Below are positions 50,513-62,720 of a DNA stretch of 64,000 nt, in pieces; the stretch's first letter is position 1; each line of letters begins with the position of its first letter. Position numbers and translations under genes: made by a program. The DNA comes from Aquatica leii (lineage: Eukaryota > Arthropoda > Insecta > Coleoptera > Lampyridae), in the NCBI GenBank assembly GCA_035610365.1, contig CM069436.1:10902937-10966936 (forward strand), given 5' to 3'. The notes under the pieces were generated by a model. It was not told the origin of the DNA and ran no database searches. It was given only the letters and a program-made list of their open reading frames with translations.

Positions 50513-50757
50513 TCATCGTGAAAATATATCGATGCATGTAAGGCAACAGCGTTTAACTTCAAAAATGATAAGTGCTCTCACGATGTTTAACGGGCGGTTA
50601 GATTGTTTCAATGAGAACGGTTGTGTGTCGTGTAAATTTTGAGTGCTGGTACTGAATAAATGTTTGCTTCCATTTTTGCAGTCAACGTCGATGGGTGGCC
50701 AGACGTAGCGTTGTTTGATCAAACGAATTGTAACTCGTACTCCTGCATGTACCAAAC
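50513..50757 (-). pseudogene. gypsy integrase zinc-binding fragment
   Basis: Minus strand: 'MVHAGVRVTIRLIKQRYVWP' matches the H-x-G-x-x-x-T...R-Y-x-W-P signature of gypsy integrases. The frame ends 'CCLTCIDIFSR', like the 'D-R-F-S-R' start of the catalytic core. The middle is scrambled. No LTR nearby. Confidence 0.65.
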
Positions 50758-53700
50758 CCTGATTGGCACTAAAAACTTATTAGCGGTAAGTTTTTGGAAC
50801 GAAAAAGTAAGCAATTAATTTTAGACCATGCAAACTTTTTTGAATTTTTGATGCAAATACAGAGCTTTGGGGATAAAGAATGGATAAAAATTAATCATTC
50901 CCAAAAATTGACAAAATTGTTTAGCGGTTTCTGGTTTTTAAAACGTACGGATAACGTCTACTTTTTCTGAAAACGGTGTTGTACCTTTAACAGAGACAGT
51001 GTATCCACAAAATGTAAGTGAAGGTACAGGCCCAAAATGCATATACTTTTTGGACAATTTTTATAAATATTTTACTCACTAATAGATAAATCTCTTCAAT
51101 ACCGTAAAATGCCATAATCAACCGGTTTTATAAGCCAAGTCGTAGTTACCTAAAGTTTTGAAATATGTATACCATCGCAGAAGAAAAAGATAAGCATTTT
51201 ATGTATGATAAAGCGTCACGTCGTTTGTATGCTAAATCATTTCAAAACCATACACTTTCTTGCGATCAATTTTTTACAATTTTATGAACGTTTATTTAAA
51301 ATTGACAGCGTGTTTTTAAAGCTTTAAATTGAAAAAAAGTCAAAAAGCATAACGTCATAGCAATAAACAGAAACAAAAACTTAAAAAACAGAAACAATTG
51401 ATAAAAAAATTAAACAAGTGCGTCTCACCTACATAAGGTTACAGAAGAAATAAAACTTATGTGCTAATTAATTTTTTTAATTTTAATTTATTAATGAAAA
51501 AGTGAAATGTTTCTGAGACTGCCATTTTAAATTAACTAAACACTGTTTTATTTTATATTAATGATGATTGTATATAAAACTCATTAATACCACTCTCACT
51601 TGTTAAAGAATGTGTAATCATCAATTAAATTAATTAAAAATTAAAAAAAAATCAAAACAATACTTTATAAACACGTCTAGTCACAATAAAATTAAAAATT
51701 AGAATTGATCTAAACGTCAAAATTGTTAATTAAGTAGTACAGTTGGTTGCGACTGTGCTTCCCGTATTTTCGTTAGGGTGCAACTTGTTAGAAATGTTGT
51801 TACTTTGTTTATTACCACTACCCAAAATTTATTACCTTTACCAATGCGGAGTAATCGCGCTGTAAGCCAGCTTATATCTAAGCTAGACCAGTCGTAGAGA
51901 AATTTTGCTTAGAAAAATAGAAAGTTACTAATAACGACTGAAAACGAAGTTTTCTGTTTCATGTTTATGGAAAAAAGTCGAATCTAGATTTTCTATTATT
52001 TCTAGAATAATTCAAAAAAAAAAACAATAAGAAAAGCGCTAAAGCCGATTAAAATATTTCTTAGAAATTTTATTTGTGATTTAATTCTAAAATATACTTT
52101 GTATTATTTTTTTTGTTCAAAGTTAGTTCAATTATAAAGAAAAGCCGTACTGTCAATAACTAAAGTTTATGACTATTTTGGATTTTACAGTCACTATATT
52201 TTATAGAAAGCGCATTTAATAGCATTTTCGAAAAGAATTAGGTGCATTGTTTGAATTTAGATTTAGTACTCGAAGCAGTAAAGTTCTTTTAATACTTGTA
52301 ATAAACTTGTACAGTTTCTATTTAGATTAAAATTAGGCACTAATAGAGTTTGAACTGTTGCTGCTATAGTAAACCAAATTTTATTTTTATGAACGTAGTT
52401 ATTTGGTAAATACAACGTTATACACAAGCAATAAATGGTAGTCATAGCTAACGAGATAGAAATTAAACTTTTTACAAAAACAGTTCATACAAATTTGCGT
52501 AAAACCTAAAAGGACAATTAAAAACTTATATGTCAAAATTTTGCATTTATCTTATGTTTGCGTTTATGCTACAAGTTATAAGTGTTACTATTATTTAATT
52601 CTTGATTTTTAGCTAAAAAATGATGATTGTAATTTATGTGCTCTAATACATGTAACTGTAGTTAACCTCAAATCATTTACTTCTTAAATTTTTGTATTAC
52701 AATAATTTTAAGTAAAACTTAATAAGAATGAACTGAATCAGTTTGAAAAATATTAATTATTAACAAGATTTTGTTTTTGCACCCAGTAAATAAAAAAATC
52801 TATTTGTGCCAAAACCTAAATCGTTAACAATGTCAGCAAGTTCTTTTGACAAACACGTTGTTAGTATCTGAACGTTTTTCTAAGAGGCTGCAACAAGATA
52901 AAATGAGGATGTGATGTACAAAACAAATGTTACATTTGTAAATGTTTAAAATTAATTTGTACTTAATGAGCGTTATTCTTAGAAATAGAGTTTTACAAAT
53001 TCGCAAAGTAATATAAAAGTTGCAATTGTAAAATTGGTAATTTCAATACCATTGTTTTAAACTAAAACCCGTTTGAGATTTCTATATAATAACTGTACGA
53101 TAAAGTTAATTAGCCCTATGAATCTAATTTGCTGTTATTTAAAAAATGTTTTGGTGTGGTTTTTGTGCTGTATGAATTTTGTTTCAGAGCGTTACATACA
53201 GAACGTCATCTGTCTTTGCAACATATGTTGTTACATTTTTCATCGACTACTACTTTGTGTAGAATGTAAGTCAATCGCATGTGTTAATGTAAAACCTATG
53301 AGTTTTTCTGTTTTCAAATATCTTAAACTATTCACGCTGATTTTGAATACTAAATGACGGTTTAAAATGCGTTTGTTTTGAGGAATTAATCGGGGCATGG
53401 ATGCATAATATTTTACGACGCAATTTGATTTTTTATTTTATCGTTAGCACTTTTGGCTACCGGCATGTGTTCTATTAATGCTGAGGTACTAACACCTGTT
53501 CTTTCATACTTAAAAATTTCTATAAAGACGCTACAATTTACGATTGTATGTACATATTATGTTTGTTGTCACAATTAGGTATAAATCTTTTTTTATATTT
53601 GTATTATATTTACCATAGTAAATTTATTCCTTTGAAATGCAAAAGTTAAGTCAAAAAATTTAATTTTATGTACAAAGTGTTACCTAATCTACGAAGATCT

Positions 53701-54236
53701 GCATCAACGATTATCGTCTGTGATATCATCTATGTAATTCTGCTTCTAATTGGGCTAATTTAAACGATGTCTGCCATTAATAGTTTCCGACCGTTTTGGC
53801 GCTTTTTTAAATTATTTTATGAATAGCACACCGAGATTTGTGATACTCTCTCTGAGTTGTATTGAGCTATCCGTTACTGGTTGCTGGTAATTCGTTTGAA
53901 TATAAGAAATGTTCTAATTAATTTGGATTTCTTCGTTTAGGAGGGGCATGTAAAGCCACTTTAATCTATTTTTGTGGCAACGTTTCGTGCTAAAAGCGAG
54001 CGCTTTATTAGGCCAAAGAATACAATCAAGTGGATCAATCCACGGACCAAGGACATAGACTTTACGAGTTGTGTTTACTAAATAATAAATAAGACATGTT
54101 TAAAGTAGTTTTTACATTTTCTTCCTAAACAAAGAATTCCAAATTAATTAGTGCATACACAGAGGAGAAGAAAGAACCTTTACCAAATAAAAAATGTCGC
54201 AAAAAAAATGTATTGTATCTTAGCAATCTTGTTACT
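50758..54236. other. AT-rich spacer, nothing recognised
   Basis: 3.5 kb without a supportable feature. Frames 52263-52445 and 53073-53357 are chance AT-rich translations. An exon needed between the RhoGAP100F 5' end and 46566 could lie here but I could not recognise one. Confidence 0.4.
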
Positions 54237-55760
54237 TAACCCTTTGCAGCATTGTGGTTACACAGTGTAACCACACTTAAATTATTATTTTGCCCCATCC
54301 GGAACTGTGGTTTCTCGGGATTACCACCTTTCGCATGTACGTTTGTGACTCCCTCTAACAAATTTCATTGCAACTTTATTTGCTTGATTGCGCTTATTAC
54401 TGTAAAAAATTATTTATTAGGACGTGTTCGTTAACGGCAGCTGGTCAGTCACGTGAAATTACGTTTTGGAGTGTTTTTAGTGTGGAACCTAAAATATCGC
54501 GGTAAGTTTATTACAAAATGAAAGAACAACAATTACTGATTGTTTCAATATGTAATTTCAATAGATATTTTTGGATGAGTTGCCAATATGACGCTTTATT
54601 GTGGTGGTTATAGTATGAAACCACTATGCAGTAAGAATCGTCAATATTTTTGATGCGTAACGTTTCGCATGTTTTTATAAATAATAAGTACAAAGTATAC
54701 ATCTTGCAGGAAAATGCCATTATATGAGGAAGAACAGGCCAAATTGCTACGACTACATGAAATACTGGAAGAGATACCGTCCGATCCGGAGTCGGAAGAC
54801 GATGAGGAAGATGATGCTGCTACTGACGATATCCTTGGAACATACGTCCTAGATGTTAATAATTATTTAGTGCCAATCACTAGTGATGAGAATAATGTTG
54901 GACTTATTACTTAGGACAACCTCAATTCGGATCAACACATTGAATTTGAAGATTCTATGAATATTGACGAGGTGGACCCACCACAAGATGAATCTGACAG
55001 TGATGATGATACTCCAATTGCTGTAAGACTTTATAGGCAAGGTGTCAATTGGCATTCACAATATCCACACATATCGAAGCGTGATAAGTTTGACGAAAAC
55101 CCTTTAGATATATTTTTGACACTCTTCCTCCTAGACCTAATAGATAAATTTGTTTTAAAACTAATTTATACTCAATTCAGACCTCGGGAGGTGCAACATT
55201 CAATAACTCCACAAATAGTGATGAAATGAAATTTTCCTGGGAATAAATCTTGTGATGGGAATAAAGAAACTTCCATATTACAGAGACTACTGGTCTTCGT
55301 CATTAGAAATGAAAGATCAATATATTTCATCTGCTATGTCTGTAAATCGATTTGGATGGTTTCTTTCTCACTTGCACGTCAATGACAATACCACAATGCC
55401 TCAACGTGATTCACCACATTTTGACAAACTCTACAAACTTAGGCCACTTTTTGATAGATTGTCGGAAACCTATAAAAGTTGTTACGCACCTTCAGAATTT
55501 CAATGAATTGATGAATCTATGATCCTTTTCAAAGGAAGAAGTTTCCTAAAACAATACATACCTGACAAGCCAACAAAACGTGGATATAAATTATGGGTAC
55601 GTGCTGATGCTCATGTATATATCTCTCAGTTCCAGATTTATGAGGGCAAACGAAACACCACAAGTATTTTAACATCTTGAACACAAAGGTCCTTTCCAGC
55701 ATACATTCTATGCCAGGATTAGAGGATATTTTGCAGACGCAATACTTTTTAGATCGCTTT
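54237..55760 (+). mobile_element. piggyBac-type element, broken
   Basis: Left tip 'TTAACCCTTTGCAGC' at 54237-54251 gives the TTAA target and CCC-starting end of piggyBac elements, with an inner palindrome 'gtggttacacagtgtaaccac'. Plus-strand frames: 54714-54914 acidic N-terminus ('SDPESEDDEEDDAATDD'); 54957-55229; 55252-55506 ('YYRDYWSSSLEMKDQYIS', 'MSVNRFGWFLSHLHVNDN'); then 'IDESMILFKGRSFLKQYIP', which contains a catalytic Asp ('D-E-S-M'). Next comes 'DKPTKRGYKLWVRADA'. Stops at 54915, 55230, 55506 and 55678. The right end was not found. Confidence 0.85.
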
Positions 55761-58029
55761 TTAATGAATAGCGTTGCCTAGTTCCTTTAGGAAGTTGCGA
55801 CGGCTATCGGCGCTCTTTGTAATTACCGGATTGTTTTCTAAATATATTATGTAGAAAGCAAAGCCGGTTATATCTTTACATTATGTGTAGCTAGTGGTCA
55901 CCGTTTTGTACGTCGCTTTGTTGAACATTGTGTTACCATTTTATCCGTGTTGTCGACTCTTCCTTTTATACTCATGTAGTAAGGTATAATTTTAGGTTTG
56001 TTTTTTGTGCTACTTAGACTTGTCCACAACAGTATTACAAATCCTTGATTTTTTTAGGCAAGTCACAAAAAATAATAAGTTTGTCTTTATTAAATTCGAA
56101 CAGAAACGACACGTGATTTGTTGACCAACATTTCTAGAGAAATACAAGATTTATTTCTTTTTAGTGTGCCTACTATCCTCACGTCATCAAGAATTGATAT
56201 AACAGCATCGGCGTGAAGAATTTATCTGTGGCGATGTTTCTACTAGGGTTTTTATATTTTTATCACAAATCTTTGACGACACGCTCACTTTGATTTACTA
56301 CGCGTCCTGTAGTAGCCTTACCACTGTAAATTTCATATCCACCATATTTTGATGCCGGTAGAGAATAAGCAGCTTATCAACGGCAAGGAAAGCCAATGGT
56401 ACATAATAAATGTTCAAGTTAGCATTTAGCAAAAGCCACAGTTCCGATACTGCCGCTGCTTTGACAGTTACTAGACGAATAGATCTGGCGCAGACAGACA
56501 GACAGACGAATTTATAGTTGATCTTACTGATCCAGCTTTTTGCCAAAAAATGTTGTGCTTTAGATGTTGTTGAATGACAGACGGTGTACGTTTCCAAATA
56601 GTATCGTTTTTCCACGAGGAACATGTTTGTTAGGAGTTATTGCCTAGTTATGACCACAATTATTATTATCGGTAGAATCGTCGCCATCAATTATCTCAAT
56701 TAACGGATTTGTGTCGCCATACACATATCTTCTACATCAGACGCTTCTGTATCAGTAGCTTCTTTAAACTGCATCTCTTCAATTCTCTTTTCTTGTTGTG
56801 CTAGTCCGTTTTTTTTTAAATTTGTTGGTTTCATACTTTTAATTGTTCATTTTTGTTTTTATTAGTTTGTTTTTGACTTATTTTTTGTGTGTTCCTATAC
56901 TATACGGGGCTCACTGTTGCTGTTGCTATAATTTCCGTAAATGTTTTTTTGTTTTTTTCTGGTATTTTTATGTAAACAATTGTTTTAATCATCTTTTTTA
57001 TTCCATGCAAACAGATGTTCAATTTACATTTTTTTTTAAATTTTCTGAACTACTGTTTCGTTTGCTGAAAGTTCCCGAAAATTTTTATTTCTCACTTGTT
57101 GTCTTCTTAGCATTTTATCACAAGTCGTTTCTTATTTTCTTCTTTTACCGTTTAAACTTCACTACCGTAACATAACACTGTTTCACCTCGACAGCCCCGC
57201 GCCGTACATTAGTCGAGTGGTGCACAAAACTCAAAAGTAAAAAAAAATAAAGCAACAAACAACATTGTCAAAACAAAATTTATAATGATAAAAAAACCGT
57301 AAGGAATTGCTAGCTATTACATTGTTTTTTATTTGTTTATTTTTACTCTTTGAAACGAGGGAACCGAATTACTTCTCGAAAATAATATATTTTCAAAATG
57401 AGAGTACGCAATAATAGCATTTATTCGATCGAATACGTAATACGTAACATGATAACATGAATTGTGTGAATTCAAACAAATCTGATTTTATTCATGTTTG
57501 AGCTTGAAATTTGGTTTGCAAATTTTTTTCCTGTCTGAGCTTGCAATGTACGAAACAATATTATTGAAGCGCTACATCGGACGCAATTTCATTTGTTGCC
57601 TGATGCTCGATCGATAATTAACTTAGCGAAGTGAAAAGGTGCATGAGGTAAAAGATATCTGCTTTTGAAACTGTAGTAGTTTTTTTTGTAGTTTTACAGA
57701 CTTTATAGTGATGTGTTTTATGTTGTGAATTAAGATGAGTTTATTTGAAATTTATTTTTTATTTTAGATTTATTAAAACATTAAAAGCCAAAATCTTGCA
57801 ACTCAAAAAGCCTTTTATATTTGATTATATAAAAATCATTGTTAATTGAACTAAATTCAAACAGAATCATTGATAAGCACTAATATTACTGTTGATAAAA
57901 GTTTATAAATTGTGAAATAATTTGAAATAAGTAATGTTGAGAAAATACTCTCGGGTTTGAGTTTGAGACATTGAAACATTTCCATTTTTCATGAATTACT
58001 TACGTAATAATTTCTTTACAGTATATAGA
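55761..58029. other. spacer with no supportable gene
   Basis: 'agttcctttaggaagttgcgacgg' and a (cagacaga)n run near 56490 are present. The minus frame 56298-56624 and plus frame 56843-57175 have no recognisable family. Some of this may be old transposon DNA. Confidence 0.4.
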
Positions 58030-59791
58030 ATGTCAGAAAAAAAAAGAAATTGTCTGGATCCAAAATTTGCTGAATAAAAGAAAAAGAGAAGAAGAACTGG
58101 AAAATCATATCAAAATTAAGCATTTTTTTTCAAAACCCAAGTCTACTTTGACAAATATTAATAACAACAATAATACAATAATCCCAATATTCTGAACCTA
58201 TACTTGAAACATGTATCAGCAGCAGACAAGAAACTGATCTACTAGAAAGCAATCCATAAACACCTTCAAGTTCCGCTGATAATGAGAAATCAACACCTTC
58301 AAAAATTAGCAGAACGGAAAATATGAGTCAACTTTCGAAAGATGCTGCACTATAGCCAAAGAAATACATATCGCAAATGTTCTAAAATTGCTAGATCTTT
58401 CTAACCGTTTTAATAAAAATGAAATAATTGATTCTGAAATTCAAAATGTAATAAACAGAGAAATAAATACTGGCAAGCTGTTATAGAAAGAATTTTATAG
58501 GTGATTCAGTTTTTAGGTCAGCAAAATTTAGCTTTTTTGTGGAAGTAGTAATAAGTTGTTTGAGAAGAATAATTTTAACTTTTTAAAATGCATACAAATG
58601 ATTTTCAAATTTGACCCGGATTATGTAATGAAGTAATCAACTTGATTGGTGAAAATATCAAATCCAAAATTTGAGAACTAACTAAAAAAGCAAAATATTA
58701 TTCCATATTATTCGACTGCACTCCTGACCCTAGTCACCAAAAACAAATTTTAGTTTGTATGAGATGTGTTAATTTAAAAAGCACGGGAATTAGTATAGAA
58801 GAACATTTTTTATTATTTTGTTTTATAGATGATGTGTCGGGTGAAGGCTTGACAAAATTTCTTTTGTCGGCGTTAGAGAAAGACGGCTTAAATATTTTTG
58901 CGGGGTCAGGGTTCAACAATAAGTCAAATATGCGTGGTAGGTATAATGAGCTACAAAAAAATTTTGGATTTTAATCCGCGAGCTTTTTTTGTTCCTTGTT
59001 GCAATTATACCCTAAATTTAGTCGTCAATGATGCCGCAAAATCGAATACTTCGAGGATATTTTTTTTCTTTAGTTCAAGAATTGTTTTTTTTAGCTTCTA
59101 CTAAACGCTGGTCAATTCTGAAATCTAATTTATCTATTGTAACAAATTTAACTTTAAAATCTTTATCGGATACTCGATGGTCTAGTAGAAAAAATGCAAT
59201 AACACCTTTAAGGTATCAACTTGGGGAGGTTTATGATGTTCTGTTGGAAATAAGCGAAGGAAACTTTGAAAATAACGTGAAAAAATTAGCTGCATCGCTG
59301 ACTAAAAAATTGCAAAATTTTGAGTTCATTTGCATTCTTATATTGTGATAAGGTACACCGGACTAAGTGTAAATTCGGGGCAAGTGTAACCTATACCAAT
59401 TTCTGCGTCTCTATATGGTAATAGTGCTCCCCTCTATGATGCGGTTGATGTACTATGATGACGACCTGAATCTGTAATAAAACGTTTGCCGACCGGAAAC
59501 AAGAATTTTGAATTACCATCATTTCATTCTCGCATGTGGTTTGGCACTTGACTTTAAATTTGCACCTGTTGAAAACTTGAGCCAGTTTAACTACAAGTTT
59601 CGGTAGTACTTTATCCACGTTATTAGATAGTAACTAATACTATTTTGTTAGAATTTCAACTATTTTTGTTTAAATATAGTGGTTTACATTTGCCCCAAAA
59701 TAAAATCATTTGAGGGAACTATAACCGGTGATAGGTTACACTTACCCCTACTACGACTTTAATGTGTTTTTAGTTATTACAGAGGATGGTA

Positions 59792-61334
59792 TGAAATTAT
59801 ATTCGCAAAAAAGCTCCACCGAGCTATAATAAAAACGAATTGGAAGAGGCAACACAAGCTGCCAAATTAGGTAGACTAACAATGTATAGAGCAGCAATAG
59901 CATATAAAATACTCAAAGCTCATGTTAAGGGTACAACGGGCGTGAAAAGTAACACAGGAGGTAGGGCACCAGTGCTTCCTTTTGAAGTAGAACAAAGAAT
60001 TGCCAACTGTATCAAACTAGTTGCAAAATGGGGATTAGGCCTATCAAAGAAGGAACTTCTTTACTTAATTGGACGCTTCGTAAATGAAAATAAGATAGTG
60101 GCACCTTTCAAAAATAGTATCCCTGCAGACGATTATTTAATTCGGTTTATGAAAACTTTTAAATTAGGCCAGAAAAAAACGCATTCTGTAGAAGTTGCTC
60201 GTAAGAGAGTCATGGACCCATTCATGATCTACAATTATTTTAATATTTTAAAAAAATATATCACAAATTGATCACCATCTCAAATATATAATCTTGATGA
60301 AACCAGTTTCTGCCTGGATCCGTCCCGTGTTAAAGTTGTTGGAGAAAAAGGCAGCGCATAGAGCAACAAGTGGTCCTGGACGAGAAAATGTAACCGTTCT
60401 TCTCGGCGGAAATGCTGCAGGTGAGAAGCTTCCACCTTTGATAGTGTTCTAAAGGAAGAACATTTGGGACAGCTGGGTTCCAGACCGGGATGATTTGTTT
60501 CCTGGAATTACTTATTCAGCAACAAAAAATGGGTGGATGGAGGCAGAAACGTGTAATAAATATTTAGAAAACAGCTTTTTGCAAAATATTGGTATTGAAA
60601 GGCCCGTCGTACTAATTTATGATGGCCACACTTCACATATTAGTATTGCTTTAATAAAGAAAGCAATAGCTAATGGTATAGTAATAATAAAGCTTCCCCC
60701 TCATTCAAGTCATTTACTACAGCCCATAGATCTATGTGTATTTAAGTCATTAAAAATGGCATGGGATATGGAATTGACAAAATGGCAGAGAAAAAACTAC
60801 GGCACCAAATTACCGAAGGCGGTATTTTCTACTATAATTTCGAAATTATGGTCTGAAGCAAGTCCGGCATTGTTTATCAAAGGGTTTGAAAAATGAAGAA
60901 TATACTCCTTTAATAATCAAGTCATATCGGCTGAAAAGTTCTGCCCAGACACACACAGACGGTGGTCTTTAGAGAACGACAAAACTAACTCCAATACAGT
61001 AGTTTTACAGCCGCTTACAACAGAAAAACATGTTTTAGCAGAACAAATTAATTTTCTATCCACTTCAAACACAACCAGTGTAGAAAGTTCCCAGGGGTCG
61101 CCAGCTAATTCAACTTTACCAATCTCATCCACCAGTTCCACACCATCGCTTACATCAAATAACTACCCCAAAAGTTTTGAGAGCATTTTGTTAGAAGAAC
61201 TAAAGCAAGTCCCAAAAATAAAAAATTGTGTGTCAGCTCCGACGCACGACTGGAGTTTACTCCTTAAGTTCGATAGTCAACAAAAGAGTTTATTTACCAA
61301 CTTTAAGAAAATTGATGAAAAAATGTTTTTATAA
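59792..61334 (+). pseudogene. pogo/jerky-like transposase
   Basis: 59840-60271: an N-terminal helix-turn-helix region ('AAKLGRLTMYRAAIAYKIL', 'GGRAPVLPFEVEQRIANCI') and a CENPB-type second domain ('GLGLSKKELLYLIGRFV'). After a stop at 60269: 'YNLDETSFCLDPS' (first Asp). 60495-60896: 'RPVVLIYDGHTSHISIALIK' (second Asp) and 'LPPHSSHLLQPIDLCVFKSL' (third Asp). It continues through Ser/Thr-rich text to 61334. Two internal stops and frame changes. The DDE triad is present. Confidence 0.85.
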
Positions 61335-61846
61335 ACATTTTTTTAAAATTATTATAATTAATTTTTTATTTAAAATATAATATTATCTTAATAATTAACA
61401 AAAATGGTTATAAAAGGATAATTATGTCACTAAATCTTTTACGTACAATAATAAATAGTACATGAAAATTATTTAAATAAGCTAAAAAAAAACTTTTCGA
61501 AAGAAAATTTTATAAAAACATTATTATAATGAAAAAATATTGTCGATTTTTCTGATAATATTATCGAATTATTGACTAGAATTGTTAATATTTAAAAATT
61601 ATTTATAAAATAAATCATAATAACCTGGAAGAATTTATAGACATCGACAAAAAAAATAATTTTTGGTTAGGTTAGAAATTTTCTATTTTATGCGGTTGCG
61701 CTCGATAATTCATATTGGGTTAATTATCTAATTTTATGTGTTGTTCTCAAATATATATTTATATGAACTACATCGATAATTATTAAAATATTTAATAAAT
61801 ACAAATTGCACATGCTCATACATATAATACATGAATTATAACGTAC

Positions 61847-61905
61847 TTTGCAGCCACGTGTCTGTTAGATGTTCCGGCAATATCAACTACACCTCTTTCT
61901 GCCAT
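61847..61905 (-). CDS. candidate first coding exon inside the pogo-like element
   Basis: On the minus strand an ATG at 61905 opens 'MAERGVVDIAGTSNRHVAA' and ends at a gtacgt donor (61846-61841), leaving in phase 2. It lies about 190 bases downstream of a TATA box. It could be the 5' exon of RhoGAP100F, but its phase does not join directly to the exon at 46566 (which needs phase 1), so another exon would be required. It could equally belong to a transposon-borne gene. I do not recognise the peptide. Confidence 0.35.
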
Positions 61906-62120
61906 AGTTATTTAAAAATACTTTCAGTTCACTTTAGCGGAACACAATGATAAAGATTAAAACTTCACAATAACAATATTAATTATTGATATTTATAATA
62001 AAAACAGCAATATAAGTATGTCGACACTAGAAAGTTGCGCGACATAGCATGCGCACCAAAAACGTAACGAGGTCATTCATCGATAGATTTTACTGCTCAC
62101 ATTTTTCTCATACCGGGCCC

Positions 62121-62135
62121 CTTATATATGCAAAT
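62121..62135 (-). promoter_or_regulatory. minus-strand core promoter (octamer plus TATA)
   Basis: Minus strand reads ATTTGCATATATAAGGGGCCC. An octamer ATTTGCAT (62135-62128) overlaps a strong TATA box TATATAAG (62128-62121). An initiation site would fall near 62095, and a TATCGATGA (DRE-like) motif lies just downstream near 62080. The candidate ATG at 61905 follows. It sits between the two coding blocks of the pogo-like element. Confidence 0.45.
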
Positions 62136-62169
62136 CGATTCTTAAGGAGTAAACTCCAAAATTTTAAGG

Positions 62170-62720
62170 AAAATAATATGTAAAGGAGCTGAAGTTATTA
62201 CCACTTTGGAGGCAGTTGCTCTATTGAAGGAATAGGCAAATAAAGTTAAGGAGCCAAAAACCAAAAAGGAAGTAAACGAATTAAAAAAAACAAGTGAACG
62301 AGGAAGAGAGAGATGAAGATAGTTCAGAAGAAAAGGAAGAAGGCGATTGAAATGATGATATAAATTTGGAGGATGAAATAGCTGATATCTGCGAGGAACA
62401 GGAATTTATGAACTCGCTGGATAATAACCCTGAAAAACTGAAAATAGGGGACTGGATTCTAATAAATTTGCCACCAAAAAATTGTCAAAATTTTACGTTG
62501 GGCAGGTAACAGCACTAGAATCAAGTCTAGAAGCAAAATTTGCAAGGCAATTGGGATCTTCATCTCAGTTTAATTGGCCAGACATGGCAGATGTCTCAAT
62601 TATAACTACAGATCAAATTCATTTGTATTTACCTCCAACTATTCGTAAAAGAGGACAATTACATTTCAATATCACATTTGAGCAAAATGTATGTTACGTT
62701 TATTTTTCTAATAAAATATT
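62170..62720 (+). pseudogene. C-terminal coding block of the pogo-like transposase
   Basis: Broken frames: 'KGAEVITTLEAVALLKE', an acidic stretch ('REDSSEEKEEGD', 'DEIADICEEQEFMNSL'), then 'KLKIGDWILINLPP'. After a frame change near 62475 comes 'KFYVGQVTALESSLEAKFAR', 'QFNWPDMADVSIITTDQI' and 'LYLPPTIRKRG'. The last part is related to the C-terminal domain of the pogo-like element at 48342-48752. It is separated from the DDE core by the promoter-bearing insert. Confidence 0.65.

Noticed and set aside
56298..56624. 108-residue minus-strand frame
   Set aside because: Contains a translated cagacaga repeat and no family signature; probably chance in old repeat DNA.
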